DNA of 17,396 bases from an uncultured Sphingobacteriales bacterium (GTDB lineage Bacteria; Bacteroidota; Bacteroidia; Chitinophagales; Chitinophagaceae), in assembly GCA_946479435.1 (NCBI GenBank), contig CAMLFX010000072.1:1-17396 (forward strand). The letters are read 5' to 3'. Position 1 is the stretch's first letter; the number at the start of each line of letters is the position of its first letter. Of this stretch, positions 6,046 to 13,826 are shown piece by piece. The notes beneath the pieces were generated by a model, which was not told the origin of the DNA, searched no databases, and saw only the letters and a list, made by a program, of their open reading frames with translations. The position numbers were made by a program, and so were the translations under genes.

Positions 6046-7935
6046 ATGGCAAATTTTACCCAATTATTCAGATCAGTTATATTTTCTGTTCTATTAGCGT
6101 TACCCTTATTTAGCAGTGCACAATATTGCAGTATAAGTGGAACAGGCTGTCAGTATGGTGATTATATTCAATCGTTTTCTACAACAGGTGCAACAACTAA
6201 CATTACTAATAACGGTACAGGTTGTATAGGTACTATACCTTCTTACGTATATTATTCATCAATGACGGCATCTGCCGTACAAGGCACATCTTTCAATTTT
6301 TCAATAACAAATGGCAGTTACCCATACAGCGAATGGTTTTCGATATGGGTAGACTGGAACCATGACAGTGACTTTACAGATGCAGGTGAAAATGCTTATA
6401 CAGCCAGCTCTTCATCAAGTTCTTCAGGGCAAGTATTTACCGGTAGTATAACTGTACCGGCAACAGCTACGCCAGCTACAACACGCATGCGCGTTATGTG
6501 TAGTTATGGAGGTGTAGGTAGTCCTTGCAGTACTTATTATTCAGACGGTGAGATTGAAGATTACAATTTCGAAGTATTAGCTGCATGCCAAACACCTACT
6601 TCATTAACCGCCAGCAATATAACTAGTTCAACGGCTGATTTTAACTGGAACGCCGTAACAGGTGTATTGGGTTATGAATATGTAATAGATCAGGTATCTA
6701 CTAATCCTACAGCTCCCGGTACATTGATTACCACTAATAGTTTCAGTGCAGCAGGCCTTACTTCCAGTACTTCCTACTATTTCCACGTACGCACTAAGTG
6801 CGGACAATCGGCATTTTCCGGTTGGACTTCAGTGCCATTTACTACTATTTTCAACCCGTGCCCTTATCCAACAGGAATTACGTTTACACCAAGTGGCACA
6901 TCTGTTGCTGATTTTAGCTGGACTCCTGTGGCAGGTTCAGTAGGATATCAGTATATAGTAAGCGCCAACCCCGCAACACCAATTGTGAGCGGTACCAGTA
7001 CTACAAGCAATACGGCTACTGTGTCGGGGTTGACAGGGGGTAATACATATTATTTCTTCGTTCGTAATGAATGTTCTGCCACCAGTACTTCAGACTGGAG
7101 CCGTACTCAGTTTACTATGCCCGAATGTTACAAACCGGGCAGTATTTTAGTTTCTAATGTATCTGATACTTCTGCTGATTTCATTTGGGGAGTTACCAGC
7201 AATGCAAATTATTATGAATATCAGGTTGATCCAAACTATAATCCACCTGCGGGTGGTTCGGGCTTTAGCGCAACTTCAGGTATGAGTGCACATGTGGAAG
7301 GCTTGATACCACAAACACTTTACTATGTACACTTACGTTCAAAATGTTTTACCAATGATAGCTCTGATTGGATATTAGATTCATTAGTAACACAAATGGG
7401 TTGCTTAAGGCCGAACGTTGTTATTACTGGTGCGCAAACAAATAATGTATCCGCACGCTGGGATGCAGTGCCTAATGCAATTGCGTATGAATATCGTGTA
7501 AGTACCAGTGCAGCTGTACCAGCTTTCGGTACTGAAACAAGCAATACATTTACAGGCCCTATTACGTTAGCTAATGACGGTAAAGATTATTATTTACATG
7601 TACGTTCAAAATGTAATAGCCAGTTTAGTTTTTCGCAATGGGTAACCAATCCGTTACGCACAAGTGCTTTAAGTGTTGCTAATTTTTCAGCAGATGAATT
7701 TGATGTGAGCGTATATCCTAATCCTGTTAGAGACATACTGCAAATAAGGGTACTGGCCCAGATGGCAGAGCATGCCAGTTTAGTATTATCAGACATAACC
7801 GGAAAAATTGTTATGCAAGGCTATATTGACAATAACAGTTCAGAAGTAAATATGGCTACTTTGCCTAAAGGTGTGTATATGTTAAAATATACAGACAATA
7901 GACACTCAAAAGTGGTGAAGGTGACGAAAGAGTAA
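6046..7935 (+). CDS. T9SS-exported cell-surface protein: GEVED domain plus four FN3 repeats
   Basis: The 629-residue protein starts with a signal peptide cut after about residue 25 (SSA before Gln26). A GEVED domain follows, with IWVDWN at 100-105, a run of seven serines near 126, and the motif GEIEDY at 168-173. Four fibronectin type III repeats of about 90 residues begin at Cys181, Cys272, Cys361 and Cys453. Each opens with Cys-x-x-Pro and has a second Cys after the VR/LR-x strand, suggesting one disulfide per repeat. The end (YPNP at 557-560, then SDITGKIV, LPKGVYMLKY and a Lys-rich finish) is a type A T9SS sorting domain. GEVED/FN3 proteins of this kind are usually surface or secreted adhesin-like proteins or parts of larger enzymes; there is no catalytic domain here. 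It is a tandem paralogue of the next gene but has its own terminator. Confidence 0.93.
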   Translation: MANFTQLFRSVIFSVLLALPLFSSAQYCSISGTGCQYGDYIQSFSTTGATTNITNNGTGCIGTIPSYVYYSSMTASAVQGTSFNFSITNGSYPYSEWFSIWVDWNHDSDFTDAGENAYTASSSSSSSGQVFTGSITVPATATPATTRMRVMCSYGGVGSPCSTYYSDGEIEDYNFEVLAACQTPTSLTASNITSSTADFNWNAVTGVLGYEYVIDQVSTNPTAPGTLITTNSFSAAGLTSSTSYYFHVRTKCGQSAFSGWTSVPFTTIFNPCPYPTGITFTPSGTSVADFSWTPVAGSVGYQYIVSANPATPIVSGTSTTSNTATVSGLTGGNTYYFFVRNECSATSTSDWSRTQFTMPECYKPGSILVSNVSDTSADFIWGVTSNANYYEYQVDPNYNPPAGGSGFSATSGMSAHVEGLIPQTLYYVHLRSKCFTNDSSDWILDSLVTQMGCLRPNVVITGAQTNNVSARWDAVPNAIAYEYRVSTSAAVPAFGTETSNTFTGPITLANDGKDYYLHVRSKCNSQFSFSQWVTNPLRTSALSVANFSADEFDVSVYPNPVRDILQIRVLAQMAEHASLVLSDITGKIVMQGYIDNNSSEVNMATLPKGVYMLKYTDNRHSKVVKVTKE

Positions 7936-7946
7936 TTTTAAAATCA

Positions 7947-7984
7947 AACAAAATGAGCCGCAAATTTTTGCGGCTCATTTTGTT
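7947..7984 (+). terminator. Intrinsic terminator of the first GEVED/FN3 gene
   Basis: A perfect 15-base-pair stem (7947-7961 with 7970-7984) contains ATGAGCCGC/GCGGCTCAT, has an A/T-rich inner part and is flanked by A-rich and T-rich sides. It starts 11 bases after the stop codon. It separates the two paralogues into different transcription units. Confidence 0.9.
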
Positions 7985-8139
7985 ATATAGAAATCATATA
8001 TATTGAATTTGAGACGATTAAGTATTTAGAAATTTCATCTAAATGTGTGTATTAAAAAATATCTCCTTTTTAAGGGCCGACGTATTTCAAATATGATTAA
8101 AGTTATTTAACTTAGGGAATATATGTTTAACTAAAAATT

Positions 8140-10023
8140 ATGAAAAAATTTACCCCTCTAGTTTTTCGTAATGCGATACTGATGTGTATGGTTGTATTGA
8201 TGCCTGTATTAGCAAAGGCACAATATTGCACACCATACTCTTATTGCTATTACTATTATTATTGTGCTGGTTTCAGCACTTCAGGAGCAACAACTGATAT
8301 TAGTCTCTCGACATCGTGCGATAACGCTTACAGCGGGTCTAACTCTTACAATTCAACAGATGTTATTGAAGCTGTGAAGGGCACATCTTTCAGCTTTACT
8401 ATTACAAATGGGCCTTCGTCATATATGTATTATAATATTTGGGTAGATTGGAATAATGACGGAGATTTTACCGACGCGGGTGAAAATATGTATTCCAGCG
8501 GTTATACTTCTTATTACGCAACACAGACGGGAACAATTACGGTTCCTTCTACTACAACAATAGGTGTAAAGCGTTTAAGGGTGATGGGTAGCTATTATGG
8601 CAACGGTACACCTTGTTATACTTATTGGGGCAATGGTGAAACGGAAGATTATGATCTGAATGTATTACCATCTTGCCCTACCCCAACGAATGTAGCAGCA
8701 AGTAATATAACTGGTAATAGTGCCGATATAAACTGGGATGCAGTAACTGGTGCTCTGGGTTATGAATATGTACTTGACCAAAACGCTGCTGACCCAACAA
8801 CAGCGGGAACATTTACAAGCACTAACAGCTACGGTGCATTTGGTATGAACGCTAGCAGTGGTTATTATTTCCATGTGCGTACAAAATGTTCATCAACAGA
8901 CTACTCACTTTGGACAAAAATATATTTCTCAACAATATACAATCCGTGTCCTTTCCCAACATCTATATCGGTAAATACACCTACTGCTTCTAACGCAGAT
9001 TTTAGTTGGGGAGCTGTAACCGGCTCACAAGGATATTATTATTTAGTAAGCCAAATGAGTACCGCACCTACAGCGCCGGGTAGTTTTACTACAGGTACTA
9101 CAGCATCGGTCAACGGACTGGTAGGCGGTGCGACTTATTATATATATCTGCGTAATGAATGCTCTTCAACCAGTGTGTCAGATTGGACACGACAATTGTT
9201 TACGATGCCTGAATGCTACAAGCCAGGTGCCGTGCTTACAACAGGTATTACAGATACCTCTGCCGATTTTATTTGGGGTGTAACTAATAATGCCAATTAT
9301 TATGAATATCAGGTAGATCCTAATTATAATCCACCTGCAACAGGTTCAGGTTTTAGCTCAACTACAGGTATGAGCGCGCACGTAGAACGTTTGATACCAC
9401 AAACTAAATATTACGTGCACATACGCTCGCGTTGCTTTGTAAATGATAGCTCAGCATGGTTGTTAGATTCGTTAGTAACAAGAGTAGGTTGTCTTACACC
9501 AGTTGTAAGTATTACAAATGCCAATACTAATAATCCGGGTGTTAGCTGGGATCCTGTACCTAATGCAATTGCTTACGAGTATAAAATAAATAACGTTACT
9601 ACGTCACCTGCGTTTGGAACTGAACTAACAGCCACATCTCTTCCACCAATAACATTAGCAGCTGATGGCAAAGACTACTATGTGCATGTGCGTGCAAAAT
9701 GTAACAGCCAGTTTAATTTCTCACAATGGAATACACAAGCATTAAGACAGAGTGGTGTTAATGTTGCTTCTGTCGGGAAAAATGAAAAAGGCATATATGC
9801 TTATCCTAACCCGGCAAAAGATGTGGTAAGTATAAAAGTGAATGGTAATATTGGTAATAATGCTTTAATACTACTTACTGATATAACTGGTAAAGTGCTG
9901 CGTGAAGTAAAAGTTTCTGCTGCAACGACAGAGATTAACATTATGTCATTACCGGGAGGAATATACTTGCTTAAATATTCGGATAGTGATTACAGCCAGG
10001 TAGTAAAGCTAACAGTAGAATAA
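8140..10023 (+). CDS. T9SS-exported cell-surface protein, tandem paralogue: GEVED domain plus four FN3 repeats
   Basis: The 627-residue protein has the same plan as the gene before it. A signal peptide is cut after about AKA (before Gln28) and is followed by an unusual tyrosine/cysteine-rich patch (SYCYYYYYC). The GEVED domain has IWVDWN at 100-105 and GETEDY at 166-171. Four FN3 repeats begin at Cys179, Cys270, Cys359 and Cys451. A type A T9SS sorting domain begins with YPNP at 555-558. By-eye ungapped comparison with the upstream paralogue gives roughly 52/91, 49/89, 72/92 and 56/90 identical residues for repeats 1 to 4. The copies are therefore old, and the third repeat is under special constraint. 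The start ATG is clear and the 204-base gap before it holds the upstream terminator. A seven-of-eight -7 match (TATGTTTA, 8122-8129) is the only promoter hint. Confidence 0.93.
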   Translation: MKKFTPLVFRNAILMCMVVLMPVLAKAQYCTPYSYCYYYYYCAGFSTSGATTDISLSTSCDNAYSGSNSYNSTDVIEAVKGTSFSFTITNGPSSYMYYNIWVDWNNDGDFTDAGENMYSSGYTSYYATQTGTITVPSTTTIGVKRLRVMGSYYGNGTPCYTYWGNGETEDYDLNVLPSCPTPTNVAASNITGNSADINWDAVTGALGYEYVLDQNAADPTTAGTFTSTNSYGAFGMNASSGYYFHVRTKCSSTDYSLWTKIYFSTIYNPCPFPTSISVNTPTASNADFSWGAVTGSQGYYYLVSQMSTAPTAPGSFTTGTTASVNGLVGGATYYIYLRNECSSTSVSDWTRQLFTMPECYKPGAVLTTGITDTSADFIWGVTNNANYYEYQVDPNYNPPATGSGFSSTTGMSAHVERLIPQTKYYVHIRSRCFVNDSSAWLLDSLVTRVGCLTPVVSITNANTNNPGVSWDPVPNAIAYEYKINNVTTSPAFGTELTATSLPPITLAADGKDYYVHVRAKCNSQFNFSQWNTQALRQSGVNVASVGKNEKGIYAYPNPAKDVVSIKVNGNIGNNALILLTDITGKVLREVKVSAATTEINIMSLPGGIYLLKYSDSDYSQVVKLTVE

Positions 10024-10045
10024 CAACAACAGTATAGTTCATTTC

Positions 10046-10079
10046 GAAACAGCCTCAATAATTGAGGCTGTTTCTTTTT
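10046..10079 (+). terminator. Intrinsic terminator of the second GEVED/FN3 gene
   Basis: A perfect 13-base-pair stem (10046-10058 with 10062-10074) has the core CAGCCTCAA/TTGAGGCTG, a three-base loop and a following TTTTT tract. It lies 22 bases after the stop. Its 3' arm contains the TTG that may be the -33 element of the next gene. Confidence 0.9.
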
Positions 10080-10094
10080 ATAAAGCTATTTTTG
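10062..10094 (+). promoter_or_regulatory. Bacteroidota promoter of the rRNA methyltransferase gene, overlapping a terminator
   Basis: TTG at 10062-10064 and a perfect -7 element TATTTTTG at 10087-10094 are spaced by 22 bases. The ATG at 10101 comes only six bases later, so the mRNA would be nearly leaderless. The -33 part lies in the 3' arm of the upstream terminator hairpin. Confidence 0.5.
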
Positions 10095-10100
10095 TTTGGT

Positions 10101-11261
10101 ATGCGGTATATACAACAACACATAGTAAATATCATAGACAAATATGCAGGTAGTGTACCGTTAACACATTTTCTGAAACAATACTTCAAAGCACACCCTA
10201 AACTGGGTAGTAGAGACAGGAAAATGCTATCGGAAATGGGTTATTGCTGGTACAGGTGCAGTAAAGCAATAACGGGTGTTGATGCTATTGAAATAAAAAT
10301 AAATGCATGCCTTTTCCTTTGTAATACGGAGAATAACGCAGCGATAAAGCTATTGCCCGAACTGTGGCAAGAAAGTAAGCATTTACCGCTTAAGGATAAA
10401 ATTGAGATCTTGGCAAATGAAAGTATTGGATTTGATATTGATAAAATCATTTGCTATCCGGGAGTACTATCTCAAGGTATTGAACGAAAAGACTGGGTTA
10501 CATCACTACTATACCAACCCGCATTATTTATACGAGTACGGAAAAATAAAGAAGCTATTATAGAAAGGTTGGTTGAGAACAATATAGCTTACAATGAAAT
10601 TGGTACCACCTGTTTAAGCCTGCCCAACGGGGCACCGGTCGATAAAATATTGCTTCCAGATACTTATGTAGTACAAGATAAATCTTCGCAATTAACAGGT
10701 ACCTATTTCCATCCTCACCCTGGTGAGCTGTGGTGGGATTGCTGCTCAGGTGCAGGCGGTAAATCATTATTGCTGAAAGATAAAGAGCCATTAGTAAAAC
10801 TGACTGTAACGGATAAACGTAAAACTATACTCCACAACCTGCAAGAACGTTTAACGTTATATGGCCATAATCTGCAGCAAACCGCAGTACTGGATATGGC
10901 TGATAGCGATGAGATAAAGTGTACAATGCAAGGGAAAGTATTCGATAATATTATTTGCGACGTACCCTGCACAGGATCGGGCACATGGGCAAGAACGCCT
11001 GAACAGGCTTATTATCTTGATGATGAAAATTTAAACGTCCTATCCAGGCTTCAATATAAAATTGCAATCAACGCGCTATCATACCTAAAAAAGGGCGGAA
11101 TTCTTTACTATATAACCTGTTCGGTATTTGAAACGGAAAATGAGACAGTTGTTAAAAAGATTCTTGCAGAAAATGGTTTGCAGCTAAAAGAAACGAAACT
11201 CATTAATGGTATAAGTAACAGAGCTGATTGTCTTTTTATAGCTCTACTGCAAAAGCTATGA
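10101..11261 (+). CDS. RsmB/NOP2-family rRNA (cytosine-C5)-methyltransferase
   Basis: The product transfers a methyl group from S-adenosylmethionine to C5 of a cytosine in RNA, probably 16S rRNA. From the ATG at 10101 it has 386 residues. The SAM motif I is DCCSGAGGK (213-221, family consensus DxCAAPGGK). Motif IV is CDVPCTGSG with Cys290, and motif VI is YITCSVFETENE with Cys340, the nucleophile; the two-cysteine arrangement is typical of m5C methyltransferases. The N-terminal 130 residues (SRDRKMLSEMGYCWYRC) look like a short, diverged version of the NusB-like RNA-binding domain of RsmB. A TTG start at 10062 is rejected because it lies inside the upstream terminator. The gene ends at the base before the convergent protease gene ends. 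The exact target cytosine is not predictable. Confidence 0.9.
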   Translation: MRYIQQHIVNIIDKYAGSVPLTHFLKQYFKAHPKLGSRDRKMLSEMGYCWYRCSKAITGVDAIEIKINACLFLCNTENNAAIKLLPELWQESKHLPLKDKIEILANESIGFDIDKIICYPGVLSQGIERKDWVTSLLYQPALFIRVRKNKEAIIERLVENNIAYNEIGTTCLSLPNGAPVDKILLPDTYVVQDKSSQLTGTYFHPHPGELWWDCCSGAGGKSLLLKDKEPLVKLTVTDKRKTILHNLQERLTLYGHNLQQTAVLDMADSDEIKCTMQGKVFDNIICDVPCTGSGTWARTPEQAYYLDDENLNVLSRLQYKIAINALSYLKKGGILYYITCSVFETENETVVKKILAENGLQLKETKLINGISNRADCLFIALLQKL

Positions 11262-11271
11262 TTATTTTTTT
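11238..11271 (+). terminator. Possible intrinsic terminator inside the 3' end of the methyltransferase gene
   Basis: ATAGCT (11238-11243) pairs with AGCTAT (11254-11259) over a ten-base loop, and a run of seven T follows at 11265-11271. The stem overlaps the last codons of the methyltransferase and the T-run lies in the last codons of the opposing protease. The stem is short, so confidence is limited. Confidence 0.4.
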
Positions 11272-12956
11272 ACCAGGGGCACCGTTGTTATACTACCTGA
11301 TGTGGATACGGTAAGATAATAAACACCCGGTATCAGGGAAGTTGTGATACTAACAGGTATATGATGAATGCCGGCAATGCGCGCGAATTTGCCTTTATAT
11401 ACTTCTTTGCCATTTATATCTACAACGCGTACTAAGATATCTCCCGTTTTTGCATGATATACTTTTAGGTCTATATTATTGTCAAATGGATTGGGGCCTA
11501 CTGTAATAAGGCTTGTGGGTGTTGGTATAACCGGTGTATCTTTTATGTCGAGGTATTGGAAGGCCTGTTTAAAGTCAGGTATGCCATATCCATCATGGTT
11601 ATTTGGAGCTGTGTACTTATCTGCACTTTGAATAATAGCATTCTTAATCATGAAAGGCGTGGCAGTAGGTTTAGTTTGCCAAAGACAGGCGGCCCAACCT
11701 GCAAGTTGTGGCACTGCGAATGATGTGCCTCCTATAGGAACCGGGTTATTGCCTGTTGTTAATACCATTGCAGGGTTGCCAACCATGCATACATCGGGTT
11801 TTATTCTTCCTGAAGAACTAGGCCCATAACTACTGGTTGGCGCAACTATTTTATTCAGGTCAACAGAACCCACAGTAATGGCGCTATCAGCATCACCTGG
11901 TGTAAGTATGTAGTTCCACGAACCACCACCTTCATTACCGGCTGAGGCAACAAATAAAATACCTTTAGTGGTAGCAATATTAGCAGCTTTTGCAGCAATA
12001 GTTTTGCTTCCATTCATATCGGCGTAAGTATATGATTGGGGTGTGAAGGGAGACGAAAAAATATTATATCCCAATGAAACTGAAATAATATCAGCACCAA
12101 TACTATCTGCACGTTCACTACCTGCTAACAGATTATCCAACTCTATTTCCATTTCTCCATTAGCATCGTCTTCGGTAACGTAAACAACATATTCTGCATG
12201 GGGCGCAGTGCCTACGTATGTGCCAGGCAGGTTAGCTGCCATTGCCGAGAGTGCAGATGTGCCATGATTGTAACGCCCTGAAAATACATCAGTACTATAC
12301 TTTACAAAATTAAAATGGTCTATTAACCTGTTATTTTGGTTGAGGCTATCAAAACCTGCCATTGTATTTACGCCTGCAAAACCATTATCCAGCACAGCTA
12401 TAAGTTTCCCTGCTCCTTTATAATCCCTATCGTGCAGGTAGTCGCCGTTTACCAGTTGTGTTTGGCTAAAGGCATCCCCATAATATGCATGCGTGCCGCT
12501 TGTTTTCATTTGCGCACCAGGAGGTAGATATTGGCTGCTATTATCGGGTGGAGTAGGTGCCAGGTGGTGCAGCGTAGTATTATAATGGGCAATATATTTT
12601 ATAGAATCTACATAGCTCTTGCCTTGCAATTGCAAAATATGTGTGGAGTCGTCCAATAGTATTACGCACGTATTCAGCCAGCGTGAGCTAAGATGGAATT
12701 TGCCGCCGGTACTGAAAAGAATATCTGCTATATAAGTGGGTGATACGGGTCTGTCCGTTTCTTCAAGAGCAATAGCTTGTACCACACGCCTGTTTAATGC
12801 ACGGGCCGATAAAAATGATGGTGACGCTGATAAGGGTGGTGCACCAACTTTGTCCTTTAAATAAATGCGGAAACCGTATTGTTGCTGTGCCTGTACTTGC
12901 TGAAGACCAAGTAAAAATACCAATGCCAAACAAAAGCCACTACACCAACGCAACAT
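11262..12956 (-). CDS. Subtilisin-like serine protease (peptidase S8) with T9SS sorting domain
   Basis: The 564-residue secreted protease has a signal peptide (about 1-24), a propeptide-like region to about 160 (with SARALNRR near 50-57, common in Bacteroidota S8 proteases), and a catalytic domain. The triad is visible: Asp190 in VLDNGF, His231 in NHGTSA and Ser412 in GGTSFAVPQLAGW. The oxyanion Asn341 lies in ASAGNEGG. From about residue 485 (GPNPFDNNIDLKVY to LVKK) there is a type A T9SS sorting domain, so it should reach the cell surface or medium. Start and length are typical. It lies 11 bases after the lipoprotein gene in the same direction and is probably cotranscribed with it. It ends exactly where the convergent methyltransferase gene ends. 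The substrate is unknown; nutrition or processing of surface proteins is possible. Confidence 0.95.
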   Translation of the reverse strand: MLRWCSGFCLALVFLLGLQQVQAQQQYGFRIYLKDKVGAPPLSASPSFLSARALNRRVVQAIALEETDRPVSPTYIADILFSTGGKFHLSSRWLNTCVILLDDSTHILQLQGKSYVDSIKYIAHYNTTLHHLAPTPPDNSSQYLPPGAQMKTSGTHAYYGDAFSQTQLVNGDYLHDRDYKGAGKLIAVLDNGFAGVNTMAGFDSLNQNNRLIDHFNFVKYSTDVFSGRYNHGTSALSAMAANLPGTYVGTAPHAEYVVYVTEDDANGEMEIELDNLLAGSERADSIGADIISVSLGYNIFSSPFTPQSYTYADMNGSKTIAAKAANIATTKGILFVASAGNEGGGSWNYILTPGDADSAITVGSVDLNKIVAPTSSYGPSSSGRIKPDVCMVGNPAMVLTTGNNPVPIGGTSFAVPQLAGWAACLWQTKPTATPFMIKNAIIQSADKYTAPNNHDGYGIPDFKQAFQYLDIKDTPVIPTPTSLITVGPNPFDNNIDLKVYHAKTGDILVRVVDINGKEVYKGKFARIAGIHHIPVSITTSLIPGVYYLTVSTSGSITTVPLVKK

Positions 12957-12967
12957 AAAAACCGGGT

Positions 12968-13732
12968 TTAGTTATGAGTTACGGCCTTCATAACCACGCC
13001 GGTACCTTTACGGCACCTGTTAGGGTTATTAGGGTCGTTATTGGCAAGTGCCGTCTCATCATAAGTCCAGTGATAATACTCACGGTAAACCATGCCCAAC
13101 CCCTTAGCATATACTTCTTTACCATAAGTGCGTAGTGCCGGCTTATTAGGTATAGTTTCAGGGTCGTTTTCAGTAATATCTACCTGGCGAACTGTAATAG
13201 TATTATTATAAATTATTTCACCTGTATTGAAATCATCACCGACATTGTCGTAACGGTATTGCCAGCCTGCAAAATACATATATGGTGTATCAATAGAGCT
13301 GATCAATGCGTTTCCTTCCCAATTGCGGCCTTCCTGAATAGGATAAACCAATTTTATAAAACGCAGATTTTTTTGTACCAATTCTGTTTGCGCCTTGGTA
13401 TTGGTTACATATATCACATCCTGTGTTGTCCAGGGGTCTTCAGTTTTTTTGCGTATGCGTGTATCTATACGGTAAGAAAGTCTTCCTTGCCCATCTGTAA
13501 AGGTATCGGCAACTGTGTACATCATCTGGTACTTGTTCGATATCTTAACACATAGTTGATCATCCCATATAGTTGAGTCTACATTGTAGATAATATATTT
13601 ATTCTTTTCCAGAGGAAAATATGCGTCTGCATTTTCAGTAACGGGCTCATCTTCATCAGCTTTCTTACAAGAGAATAAGGAAACAGTAAATAGTGTTGCC
13701 AGGAATAAGAAAGGTAACAACTTTTTATTCAT
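12968..13732 (-). CDS. Lipoprotein of unknown function, upstream partner of the protease
   Basis: The 254-residue product has a lipoprotein signal peptide ending in LFSC, with the lipid-carrying cysteine at residue 22. The mature N-terminus is CKKADEDEP, an acidic stretch right after the cysteine. This resembles the lipoprotein export signals described in Bacteroidota (acidic residues close after the cysteine), so display on the outer face of the outer membrane is plausible. The rest looks like a compact beta-rich domain (YFPLEKNKYIIYNVDS, YAKGLGMVYREYYHW), a style seen in many Bacteroidota hypothetical lipoproteins. I know no function for it. The protease gene follows after 11 bases, which suggests one operon driven by the promoter at 13796-13826. 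Confidence 0.87.
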   Translation of the reverse strand: MNKKLLPFLFLATLFTVSLFSCKKADEDEPVTENADAYFPLEKNKYIIYNVDSTIWDDQLCVKISNKYQMMYTVADTFTDGQGRLSYRIDTRIRKKTEDPWTTQDVIYVTNTKAQTELVQKNLRFIKLVYPIQEGRNWEGNALISSIDTPYMYFAGWQYRYDNVGDDFNTGEIIYNNTITVRQVDITENDPETIPNKPALRTYGKEVYAKGLGMVYREYYHWTYDETALANNDPNNPNRCRKGTGVVMKAVTHN

Positions 13733-13795
13733 AAGACTCGGGATGCTGTTATTTCCGTAAATATATAATGAAAGAAATAAAAAAAGAAGTCATTT

Positions 13796-13826
13796 CAAAA
13801 CTAATTCCACTCCCTTTTTAGCTCAA
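13796..13826 (-). promoter_or_regulatory. Bacteroidota promoter of the lipoprotein-protease unit (TTG - 20 bases - TAGTTTTG)
   Basis: On the minus strand TTG (13826-13824) is followed after 20 bases by TAGTTTTG (13803-13796), a perfect -7 match with good spacing. The leader before the ATG at 13732 would be about 60 bases. The -33 part overlaps the last codons of mnmA, so the lipoprotein-protease pair can be transcribed independently of mnmA. A TATATTTA nearer the gene is a seven-of-eight alternative. Confidence 0.5.

Noticed and set aside
6420..6435. Serine run in the first GEVED domain as a microsatellite or phase-variable tract
   Set aside because: The codons are mixed (agc, tct, tca, agt), so there is no pure short-unit DNA repeat prone to slippage.
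6046..10023. Tandem GEVED/FN3 genes as a recent duplication or transposon product
   Set aside because: Protein identity outside repeat 3 is only about 55-60%, synonymous sites are well diverged, there are no flanking direct repeats or transposase, and each gene has its own unrelated terminator.
10062..10100. Longer methyltransferase starting at a TTG at 10062
   Set aside because: That codon is in the 3' arm of a strong terminator and may be a -33 promoter element. The ATG at 10101 gives a normal N-terminus.
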